Source of the DNA: Bacteroidota bacterium
GTDB lineage: Bacteria > Bacteroidota > Bacteroidia > Chitinophagales > Saprospiraceae
Assembly: GCA_008501835.1 (NCBI GenBank)
Contig: QQUB01000761.1
Coordinates: forward strand, 1-5,410
Direction: 5' to 3'
DNA: 5,410 bases
The position numbers and the translations under genes were made by a program. Under the pieces are notes generated by a model that was given only the letters and a program-made list of their open reading frames with translations, was not told the origin of the DNA and did not search any database. Shown in pieces: positions 1-5,404 of the stretch. Position 1 is the first letter of the stretch. Every line of letters starts with the position of its first letter.

Positions 1-1
1 T

Positions 2-988
2 GGGATGCCGGAAGAACGGCAAATTTCCGAATACATAGAATGTACCGGTAAAGTGGAGGTACCGCCAAACAGTCTCGCGTCCGTATATTCAGCGGTGAAC
101 GGGTTTGTAGGTAATGTAAAATACCTGCCAGGGGATTATGTCAAAAAAGGCAGTTTACTTACTACCATCAAACATCCTGATATCATCAAATTACAGACCA
201 GTTTTCTCGAAAGCAAAAGCCGGTTGGAGTTCTCAAAAAAAGAATTCGAAAGAAAACAAACCCTGGCGGCAGAGGATGCAACTTCTGAAAAATTGCTACA
301 GGAAGCAAAACTTGAATACGAAACGGAATTAGCTCATTTCCAAGGGATAAAAGCTGAATTGAACCTATTCGGATTACCGACAGGCAAAATTGAAACGGGG
401 GACATCCAGCCGCACGTTCAAATTTATGCTCCGATCAGCGGTTACATCGCTTCGGTCAACATCAACAAGGGAAAACTCATTACCCCGGAAGATCTCCTAT
501 ACGAAATCGTCGATGACGATCACATGCATCTCGAACTTCAAATATTTGCCAAAGACATCCCCAAAGTCAAAAAAGGGCAATACATTGAAGCCTTTGTACC
601 CGGGATTGATGAAAAGGTAATCGCAGAGGTATACCTGGTTGGCCATGTAATTGATCTGGAAACAAAAACAACCATGGTACACGGTCATTTTGAAAACAAA
701 CCAGCTACGCTGACGGCAGGTACTTATCTGCATGCGCGGATATTCAATCAGGAAAACAAGACCCTAGCCATTCCTCAATCTGCCCTAATCAGAAGTGGGG
801 ATGAAACGTTTGTTTACATAATCAGCAATGGCGACTTTGTCCGCAGGGATGTAATCACCGGATCCTCTGATGATGATTTTATAGCCGTGAAAAAGCTCGA
901 TCTCCTGGAAGGGGAAAAACTCGTGACAAAAGGAGCCTATTACATTCATGGGTCCGGGGGAGATCTGGAAGCTGGTCACAGTCATTGA
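2..988 (+). CDS. RND efflux periplasmic adaptor subunit (CusB/CzcB-like, HlyD family), 5'-truncated
   Basis: This is a membrane-fusion (adaptor) protein that would link an inner-membrane RND pump to a TolC-type outer-membrane channel. The frame is open to the window edge, and the usual N-terminal signal or lipoprotein anchor is missing, so the ATG at 5 is probably internal. Numbering from that ATG: first half of the lipoyl/barrel-sandwich domain at about 20-58 (VEVPPNSLASVYSAVNGFV, then GDYVKKGSLL); a charged alpha-helical coiled-coil hairpin at about 59-119; second lipoyl half at about 137-170 (APISGYIASVNINKGKLI); beta-barrel at about 171-245; membrane-proximal domain at about 250-318 (LAIPQSALI, then GEKLVTKGAYYI). 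The protein ends in AGHSH, a small His tail that hints at heavy-metal export (Cu, Ag, Zn or Co) rather than drugs; the substrate is inference. The pump and channel genes would be expected upstream, outside the window. The family call is firm, the substrate is not. Confidence 0.9.
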   Translation, partial: GMPEERQISEYIECTGKVEVPPNSLASVYSAVNGFVGNVKYLPGDYVKKGSLLTTIKHPDIIKLQTSFLESKSRLEFSKKEFERKQTLAAEDATSEKLLQEAKLEYETELAHFQGIKAELNLFGLPTGKIETGDIQPHVQIYAPISGYIASVNINKGKLITPEDLLYEIVDDDHMHLELQIFAKDIPKVKKGQYIEAFVPGIDEKVIAEVYLVGHVIDLETKTTMVHGHFENKPATLTAGTYLHARIFNQENKTLAIPQSALIRSGDETFVYIISNGDFVRRDVITGSSDDDFIAVKKLDLLEGEKLVTKGAYYIHGSGGDLEAGHSH

Positions 989-997
989 GTTTAATTT

Positions 998-1030
998 GGG
1001 TTGCGGGTTACGGGTTACGGGTTGCGGGTT
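998..1030 (+). repeat. Heptamer tandem array GGGTTRC, 4.7 copies
   Basis: The array starts 9 bases after the adaptor stop codon. It reads GGGTTGC, GGGTTAC, GGGTTAC, GGGTTGC, GGGTT, without indels. Related arrays occur at 1723-1741 (same strand) and 2011-2043 (opposite strand). A degraded inverted partner is visible at about 1061-1079 (AACCCG, then GGCAACTC), and an exact inverted 10-mer of its last part (TTGCGGGTTC) lies at 1126-1135. Its function is unknown. Confidence 0.85.
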
Positions 1031-1252
1031 CTATTATTTACATTGAAATTTTAAACAACAAACCCGAAAACGGCAACTCACGACTAACTTAAATTCAAAG
1101 CCCTAAGGTTTTGATTTTTCGTGCAGAACCCGCAATTTATCGTGGTATTTGACATCAAATTTTGTGGGTTCTCTATGTTTCCCTTGAATTGTCGACCTGA
1201 ATAAGGGAATCCGGCGAATCCACTAATGATAATTATAAAACTTAAAGATATT
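1031..1252. other. Intergenic region between adaptor and haem-protein genes
   Basis: I find no convincing gene here. It holds degraded inverted copies of the heptamer array (about 1061-1079 and 1126-1135), and the stretch before the haem gene is AT-rich (about 1222-1252). There is no clear hairpin-plus-T-run terminator after the adaptor gene, so read-through into the haem gene is possible. An open frame on the minus strand (1084-1299) has no recognisable protein features and overlaps the haem gene start, so I do not call it. Confidence 0.6.
1148..1181 (+). promoter_or_regulatory. Possible Bacteroidota-type promoter for the haem protein gene
   Basis: A TTTG at 1148-1151 is followed 22 bases later by TATGTTTC (1174-1181), which matches the Bacteroidota -7 consensus TAnnTTTG at 7 of 8 positions. 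The spacer is slightly longer than the usual 19-21. Transcription would begin near 1188, leaving a leader of about 65 bases. This is a weak match in AT-rich DNA. Confidence 0.2.
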
Positions 1253-1717
1253 ATGAAGAAGTACATTTTATGGGGCCTTCTCGCAGCCCTTGTGATCATT
1301 CAGTTTTTTCGTATAGACAAAACGAATCCGGAAACGGACCCTGCAAAAGACTTTCTGGCTATCAACAATGCTCCTGCTGAAATGGCAGAAATGATCAAAG
1401 CAAGTTGTTATGACTGTCATTCCAATGAAGTGGTATACCCCTGGTATACTAATGTGGCCCCCATTTCCTGGTGGATCAAAAAACACATTGACGAAGGCAA
1501 GGAACATCTGAATTTCTCGACATGGGGTGATTACAAGCAAAAACGAAAAGATCACAAAATGGAAGAGTTATATTCAGAAGTGGAACACAAAAAAATGCCA
1601 TTAAAGTCCTACCTTATCATGCATGGTGAGGCTAAACTTGACGATGCGCAGATCAAGGAAATGACCGATTGGTTTGTGGAAATAGGCGGTGAAGGGATAA
1701 GGGAACATGATCATTGA
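1253..1717 (+). CDS. Membrane-anchored haem-binding domain protein (single CxxCH)
   Basis: A 154-residue protein. An N-terminal hydrophobic segment (about 4-19, ILWGLLAALVIIQFF) with Lys residues before it acts as an uncleaved signal anchor and puts the rest in the periplasm. The c-type haem site C52-Y-D-C55-H56 lies in SCYDCHSNEVVYPWY, followed by NVAPISWW, a pattern typical of the Haem_bd family (PF14376-like, recalled and not searched). Met115 in KKMPLKSY or Met123 could be the second haem ligand; this is inference. The last residues are EHDH, another short His/acid tail. I chose the ATG at 1253 over the one at 1226 because it starts MKKYILWG directly before the membrane segment; the longer form would add only MIIIKLKDI. 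It lies 264 bases after the metal-efflux adaptor on the same strand, so a shared role in metal or redox stress is plausible but unproven. The protein is probably a small monohaem electron carrier or haem sensor. Confidence 0.85.
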   Translation: MKKYILWGLLAALVIIQFFRIDKTNPETDPAKDFLAINNAPAEMAEMIKASCYDCHSNEVVYPWYTNVAPISWWIKKHIDEGKEHLNFSTWGDYKQKRKDHKMEELYSEVEHKKMPLKSYLIMHGEAKLDDAQIKEMTDWFVEIGGEGIREHDH

Positions 1718-1722
1718 TCCAG

Positions 1723-1741
1723 GTTGCTGGTTACTGGTTGG
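1723..1741 (+). repeat. Short heptamer array (NGGTTRC), 2.7 copies
   Basis: It reads GTTGC, TGGTTAC, TGGTTGG and begins 6 bases after the haem-protein stop. The first 13 bases (GTTGCTGGTTACT) recur exactly in inverted orientation at 2031-2043, so the two arrays bracket the whole repeat-rich gap. The unit matches the GGGTTRC array at 998-1030 except for its first base. Confidence 0.75.
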
Positions 1742-1749
1742 GATAAATA

Positions 1750-1971
1750 ATGCGAATCAACAGTGGAATATTCAATTTCAAAATACTTCAATTGCACCGT
1801 GCTTCACGCGGTGGCTATAGATTGGAGTAGATTATCAGGCCTTTAGGCCTTTTGATAATCTACGAAAAGGGCTAAAGCCCTCGAATATCTGCTTTATTTT
1901 TATCACCGAGCTGAAGCACGGTGCAATTAAGCTATTAGGCACCTGCCTCATAATTAACCCTTGATTCGCAT
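1750..1971. repeat. Nested palindromic REP/MITE-like element, 222 bp, non-coding
   Basis: It shows four layers of inverted repeats. The outer pair ATGCGAATCAA (1750-1760) and TTGATTCGCAT (1961-1971) is a perfect 11-bp repeat. The inner pair 1790-1806 and 1912-1928 (AATTGCACCGTGCTTCA and its complement) is a perfect 17-bp repeat, with CGGTG/CACCG (1809-1813, 1904-1908) continuing the pairing. Local hairpins are CACCGTG-cttca-CGCGGTG (1795-1813, one G-T pair), an 11-bp stem 1827-1837 with 1853-1863 capped by GGCC-ttta-GGCC (1838-1849), GGGC-taaa-GCCC (1869-1880) and AGGCA-cc-TGCCT (1937-1948). The paired TTTAG/CTAAA-type hairpins resemble Bacteroidota REP sequences mobilised by REP-associated tyrosine (Y1) transposases; that resemblance is from memory. 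No transposase is encoded here, so any mobility would need a partner elsewhere. A structured 3'-UTR RNA is an alternative reading. Confidence 0.7.
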
Positions 1972-2001
1972 AAATACTATTTTTCAAAAAAATAGTATTT
2001 A
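1971..2001. terminator. AT-rich 14-bp hairpin, probable bidirectional terminator
   Basis: TAAATACTATTTTT (1971-1984) pairs perfectly with 1988-2001 around a 3-base CAA loop. It sits between the convergent haem-protein and methylase genes. The stem has little GC and the T-runs lie inside it, so it is not a textbook intrinsic terminator. It shares CTATTTTTCAA exactly with the left arm of the hairpin between the other convergent pair (4270-4280), which supports a common terminator role. Its first base overlaps the end of the palindromic element. Confidence 0.5.
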
Positions 2002-2010
2002 TTAACACTT

Positions 2011-2043
2011 CCAACCAGAAACTTGTAACTAGTAACCAGCAAC
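2011..2043 (-). repeat. Inverted degenerate heptamer array overlapping a gene end
   Basis: Read on the minus strand it is GTTGC, TGGTTAC, TAGTTAC, AAGTTTC, TGGTTGG: 33 bases, the same length and phase as the array at 998-1030. Its first 15 bases encode the last four residues (VAGY) and the stop codon of the adjacent methylase gene. Confidence 0.75.
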
Positions 2044-2562
2044 TTTTTTAAACACATCCCAGACCACAACTCCAATGCATACGGAGATATTGAGGGAGTG
2101 TTTGGTACCAAATTGAGGAACCTCAATACATTCATCGATCAGTTCCATCACGTCCTCATGAACTCCTGAGACTTCGTTACCAAAAACCAGAGCGAGTTTT
2201 TTATCTTTTGGAAACTGGAATTCCTGAAGCATGGTACTGCCCTCAGCCTGCTCAACAGCGGCAATGTGGTACCCTTCATCCTTCAGGTGATCAACGGCAT
2301 CCACTGTTTTGTCAAAATAGGCCCAATCCATGGATTCTGTGGCTCCAATAGCTGTTTTGAGAATTTCTCTATGGGGCGGTCGTGCGGTAATTCCGCAAAG
2401 CAGAATCTTTTCGAGGGCGAAAGCATCTGCAGTTCTGAAAGCTGAGCCTACATTAAGGCCCGAACGTATATTGTCAAGTACCAGTACAACAGGTGTTTTG
2501 TCTTTATCTTTAAAGGCAGATACATCCAGCCGGTTGAGTTCCTGAAGTTTTAATTTTCGCAT
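2029..2562 (-). CDS. TrmH/SpoU-family RNA 2'-O-methyltransferase (SPOUT superfamily)
   Basis: A 177-residue single-domain SPOUT methylase that would transfer a methyl group from S-adenosylmethionine to a ribose 2'-OH of tRNA or rRNA in the cytoplasm. All three family motifs are visible: motif 1 at about 30-43 (DNIRSGLNVGSAFRT, with the catalytic-type Arg), motif 2 at about 125-133 (LVFGNEVSGV, Asn-Glu) and motif 3 at about 149-160 (PQFGTKHSLNIS), which forms the trefoil-knot cofactor pocket. There is no N-terminal SpoU substrate-binding domain, so the exact RNA target cannot be assigned. I chose the ATG at 2562 (MRKLKLQELNRL), which matches the usual start of Bacteroidota relatives. An in-frame ATG at 2604 would add 14 residues, but that stretch is encoded largely by a 9-bp tandem repeat and looks like control DNA. 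The 3' end is formed by a heptamer repeat. The gene is convergent with the haem gene and divergent from the membrane-protein gene. Confidence 0.9.
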   Translation of the reverse strand: MRKLKLQELNRLDVSAFKDKDKTPVVLVLDNIRSGLNVGSAFRTADAFALEKILLCGITARPPHREILKTAIGATESMDWAYFDKTVDAVDHLKDEGYHIAAVEQAEGSTMLQEFQFPKDKKLALVFGNEVSGVHEDVMELIDECIEVPQFGTKHSLNISVCIGVVVWDVFKKVAGY

Positions 2563-2652
2563 AATTCTGTCGGTTGCCGCAAATTTCGCAAATTTGTAGT
2601 ACATTTTGTTAAATATAACCGTAGCAATACGGTTCCTGGAAAAAACATACTA
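2563..2652. promoter_or_regulatory. Divergent control region with tandem 9-mer and 18-bp palindrome
   Basis: Ninety bases must serve both the methylase (leftward) and the membrane-protein gene (rightward). CGCAAATTT occurs twice in tandem (2578-2586, 2587-2595). A perfect 7-bp inverted repeat, AACCGTA-GCAA-TACGGTT, covers 2617-2634; read rightward it forms a hairpin with a GNRA-type GCAA loop. Either could be a regulator site. On the minus strand TATATTTA (2609-2616) is a 7-of-8 match to TAnnTTTG, but I see no well-spaced TTTG upstream on either strand, so I do not assign promoters. Confidence 0.4.
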
Positions 2653-4194
2653 GTGCGAGAAACGACCACTACCCTATTGAAAACATCTCCACCACTGCTC
2701 ATCCTGCAGGCGGTGATGCTGTACGTTGTGTTGCTCCTGGCACACGGGTATGTTTTTGGGCATCAGGACCTGATTGAGATAACCGGATACCTCAATTACC
2801 TTGACGACCCAACACTTTATGGCAAGGACTTTTACATTCAAAATATTACAGCACGTATTCCTAATGAACGATGGATGTTCGTCCAGGTATTAGACTTTTT
2901 TAACATAAGGTCCCCCTGGAGTTTTCTGGTTGCTCATTTTGTAGTTGCTGTCACCATGTTGTCTGGTCTTATTTTAATTGCACAACACCTTATCAAAGAC
3001 CATCTATTTGCCTTCCTGGCTGTTTTTGCCACTACAGTCGTATTTTACAAGATAAACCTTGGAGGCAATGAGATCTACTACAACACACTGACCTCCAGCC
3101 TTGTATCTAAAGCAATCGCAACATGGAGTATCTTCTTTTTACTAAGAAACAAAGTGACAACGGCCATTCTGATGTTGATCCCCACCAGTTTTATTCACCC
3201 ACTGGTAGGCATACAGCTCTTCCTAATCTTTTCAGCAATAATATCGGTTCAGCAAATTAAAGCCGGCAAATTTCTTGCTGAGTTGAGGAAACTCTGGAGT
3301 ATCCCGGCATATCTGCTCACTGCAGGAATCTGGTTATTTTTTCTTCAGCAACAATTTTCAGAAGGCAGCCTAAGCGATGCAACTTTTTTTGAGATCATCA
3401 GCTTCCGGTTGGCTCATCATTTTATTCCTGCCACCTTCGGTTTGAAAAATTACCTTATCCTGTCTCCATTGATCATTTTTGCATGGATCTATTTTTGGAA
3501 AAAAAGTCAAACCCTTTTCTGGTTTTTCAACTTTTCCATACTTGGATTATTGGTTTATACCATTGGAGTTGAAATATTCAACAATGCTCTTTTCCTGTCT
3601 ACACAATGGTTTAAAACGACTATTTGGCTTAAGTTTTTTTCAATGATGGCCGTAAGTGCTCTGGCATATGATCTATTTCAAAAATACATTCCCAGGTTAA
3701 TAAAACCATTTACAATAATCTTCCTGGTGGCTCTTACAGGCTTTACCCTTTTACTTTTTCGGAAACTACCCGACAGACATATTACTTCCTTTGACATGCC
3801 CTGGAAAGGCCAGTACAACGATGAAATAGCCATGGCCAGGTTAGCTCAAAGAGTAACTCCAGAAGACGCTCTGTTTGTCACGCCTGCATATTTTACCCAT
3901 TTGAAATATTATGGAATGCGCAGTACCTATGTCGATTACAAAGCTATGGTTCATCACAAAACCGTGCTTCCTGAATGGTACAAAAGGGTAAACGAGATTT
4001 ATATGTTTAATAATACTACCAATATGAATTCCAGTCAAAGGGTATCCAGTCCATTGACAACGATGATTACCTCACCGGATTGGATCTCCTTTTCAGCATT
4101 GGGAATCACTCACCTGATTACGGATGAACCCATTGATTTAGATGCTACCCTGCTGGGACAAAAAGGTAAGTACTATTTATACGAATTGAAATGA
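2653..4194 (+). CDS. Polytopic membrane protein with C-terminal DUF6798-like extracytoplasmic domain, function unknown
   Basis: A 513-residue inner-membrane protein. I count about ten hydrophobic segments, near 14-33, 89-111, 117-133, 150-164, 169-198 (one or two), 215-231, 268-281, 289-309, 324-342 and 351-370. The first long loop (about 34-85) is rich in acidic and aromatic residues (GHQDLIEITGYLNYLDD), as in GT-C-fold glycosyltransferases, and a FIHPLVG motif lies at about 180-186. The tail (371-513) is soluble and contains VTPEDALFVTPAYF (401-414) and STYVDYKAM with LPEWYKR (424-445). That pattern recalls the DUF6798 family (ALFLTPP, then a VVDFKA-like stretch, then EW.R); this is from memory and was not searched. 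The start is the GTG at 2653: no in-frame ATG lies upstream in the divergent region, and the first internal ATG (2716) would cut into the first membrane helix. A purine-rich GGAAAAAA begins 15 bases upstream. It may be a lipid-linked sugar transferase or a polysaccharide-related protein, but I would not assign a function. The gene stands alone in its orientation. Confidence 0.75.
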   Translation: MRETTTTLLKTSPPLLILQAVMLYVVLLLAHGYVFGHQDLIEITGYLNYLDDPTLYGKDFYIQNITARIPNERWMFVQVLDFFNIRSPWSFLVAHFVVAVTMLSGLILIAQHLIKDHLFAFLAVFATTVVFYKINLGGNEIYYNTLTSSLVSKAIATWSIFFLLRNKVTTAILMLIPTSFIHPLVGIQLFLIFSAIISVQQIKAGKFLAELRKLWSIPAYLLTAGIWLFFLQQQFSEGSLSDATFFEIISFRLAHHFIPATFGLKNYLILSPLIIFAWIYFWKKSQTLFWFFNFSILGLLVYTIGVEIFNNALFLSTQWFKTTIWLKFFSMMAVSALAYDLFQKYIPRLIKPFTIIFLVALTGFTLLLFRKLPDRHITSFDMPWKGQYNDEIAMARLAQRVTPEDALFVTPAYFTHLKYYGMRSTYVDYKAMVHHKTVLPEWYKRVNEIYMFNNTTNMNSSQRVSSPLTTMITSPDWISFSALGITHLITDEPIDLDATLLGQKGKYYLYELK

Positions 4195-4260
4195 CAGGGT
4201 GAAAGTATGAGGCTGTGTAACAAGACCCCGAACGCTTCCTGTTTTTGAAATTATTCAAGT

Positions 4261-4330
4261 GTAAAAACTCTATTTTTCAACCCTAACATATACCATTTTC
4301 GATGAAGTCTTAGAAAAATAGAGTTTTTAC
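4261..4330. terminator. 18-bp perfect inverted repeat, probable bidirectional terminator
   Basis: The arm 4261-4278 (GTAAAAACTCTATTTTTC) is exactly complementary to 4313-4330, with a 34-base spacer. On both strands the 3' arm ends in GAGTTTTTAC, so each transcript would have a T5 run near the stem end. It begins 67 bases after the membrane-protein stop and ends 13 bases before the pyrG stop, which is the place for a shared terminator of convergent genes. The long loop is unusual. The rest of 4195-4342 shows no gene or repeat. Confidence 0.6.
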
Positions 4331-4342
4331 TCAACCTCCCGT

Positions 4343-5404
4343 TTAATTACGTTTCCTGTGATAAGCCATCGCCGCCTTTACAAAGGAAACAAATAATGGA
4401 TGAGGATTTTCCACCGTACTCTTAAGTTCCGGATGAAATTGTACGCCCACAAACCAGGGATGCCCTTTTAATTCAACGATCTCGACGAGACCTGTATCCG
4501 GATTAATCCCTGTGGCCATCAGACCAGCCTCCTCCATCTGTTCACGATAGGCATCATTGAATTCATAACGGTGGCGGTGACGCTCCTGAATATCTTCTGA
4601 TCCATAGGCCCTCTGTGAGATACTTCCTGGTTCGAGTTTACAATCATATGCCCCGAGTCTCATGGTACCTCCCATCATGGTTATCTTCTTTTGATCTTCC
4701 ATCATATCAATCACCGGATGGGGAGTTTCGGGATTCACCTCTACGGAAGCCGCTTCTTCCAACCCAAGAATATTCCGCGCAAATTCAACAACAGCACATT
4801 GCATACCAAGACAAATACCGAAAAATGGTTTCTTCTGCTCCCTGAGATATTGAATAGCCTTGATCTTACCTTCAATCCCCCTGTGACCAAACCCTGGAGC
4901 GACCAGGATCCCATCATATACGTTCAGTTTTTTGGAAACTGACTCATAATCATCCTCCAGCATTTCAGAATGAATAGGATCGACAATCACTTTACATTCA
5001 TTTACTGCCCCTGCATGGATAAAGGATTCGTAGATAGACTTATAGGCGTCCTGAAGTTCATTGTATTTCCCTACCAGTCCGATTTTGATTTCATTGGTAG
5101 GATTTTTCAGCTTACCCAAAAAGTTTTTCCAGTTACGCAATTTAGGTTTATTGGTATCTGGTAAATTCAGCTTTTTAATAACCGTAGTATCCAGTTTCTC
5201 TTTCAACATCAATAACGGAACATCGTAAATGGATTCGGCATCGATCGATTCAATGACTGAATCGATATGCACATTACAGAAAAGGGCCAGTTTTTTACGA
5301 ATTTCAATAGTGATTGGATGCTCGGTCCGGCAAACCAGGACATCAGGCTGTATTCCTGTATTCAAGAGCTCCTTAACGGAGTGCTGCGTCGGTTTGGTTT
5401 TCAA
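4343..5404 (-). CDS. pyrG: CTP synthase, C-terminal part (glutaminase domain complete), cut near the window edge
   Basis: CTP synthase makes CTP from UTP, ATP and glutamine, the last step of de novo pyrimidine nucleotide synthesis, in the cytoplasm. The visible 353 codons match from the KTKPTQHS nucleotide-binding motif (about Lys187 of the E. coli enzyme) to the C-terminus; roughly 186 N-terminal residues carrying the P-loop are missing. The end of the amidoligase domain spans about 1-85. The class I glutamine amidotransferase domain spans about 105-350: GFGHRGIEGK (171-180), FGICLGMQ with nucleophile Cys198, RHRHRYE (275-281), and VQFHPE with His324 and Glu326. All key residues are present, so the glutaminase half looks functional. 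The codon before KTKPTQ is TTG (Leu), a normal internal residue and not a true start. The codon upstream of that is TAA (5405-5407), where homologues read through (E. coli has GEVKTKPTQ). This is either a nonsense mutation or an assembly error at a contig end. The usual Bacteroidota pyrG follower yidC is not downstream here. Confidence 0.95.
   Translation of the reverse strand: MKTKPTQHSVKELLNTGIQPDVLVCRTEHPITIEIRKKLALFCNVHIDSVIESIDAESIYDVPLLMLKEKLDTTVIKKLNLPDTNKPKLRNWKNFLGKLKNPTNEIKIGLVGKYNELQDAYKSIYESFIHAGAVNECKVIVDPIHSEMLEDDYESVSKKLNVYDGILVAPGFGHRGIEGKIKAIQYLREQKKPFFGICLGMQCAVVEFARNILGLEEAASVEVNPETPHPVIDMMEDQKKITMMGGTMRLGAYDCKLEPGSISQRAYGSEDIQERHRHRYEFNDAYREQMEEAGLMATGINPDTGLVEIVELKGHPWFVGVQFHPELKSTVENPHPLFVSFVKAAMAYHRKRN

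Noticed and set aside
390..985. Overlapping frames within the efflux adaptor
   Set aside because: The adaptor frame is continuous and conserved through this stretch; the alternatives have unlikely compositions and no domain features.
998..1030. Telomere-like GGGTTA repeat
   Set aside because: The unit is seven bases (GGGTTRC), short and internal, and recurs at other gene ends, so it is a dispersed bacterial repeat and not a chromosome end.
998..1135. CRISPR-like array
   Set aside because: The units are contiguous 7-mers without spacers; nothing in the window has 24-40 base repeats with regular spacers, and no cas gene is present.
1226..1252. Earlier ATG for the haem-binding protein
   Set aside because: It would add MIIIKLKDI before an already normal signal anchor; the ATG at 1253 gives the typical MKK start.
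1084..1299. Small protein on the minus strand
   Set aside because: It overlaps the haem gene start, has no family signature, and its sequence is explained by non-coding DNA plus the opposite strand of the real gene.
2563..2604. Longer methylase start (MYYKFAKFAATDRI)
   Set aside because: The extension is absent from relatives as I remember them and is built on a 9-bp tandem repeat; the start at 2562 fits the family.
4211..4225. GGCTGTGTAACAAG as an insertion-sequence end
   Set aside because: It vaguely resembles some IS termini, but there is no matching inverted end, target duplication or transposase remnant nearby.
4615..5164. Open frames on the plus strand across pyrG
   Set aside because: They are antisense to a strongly conserved CTP synthase sequence and have no recognisable domain.
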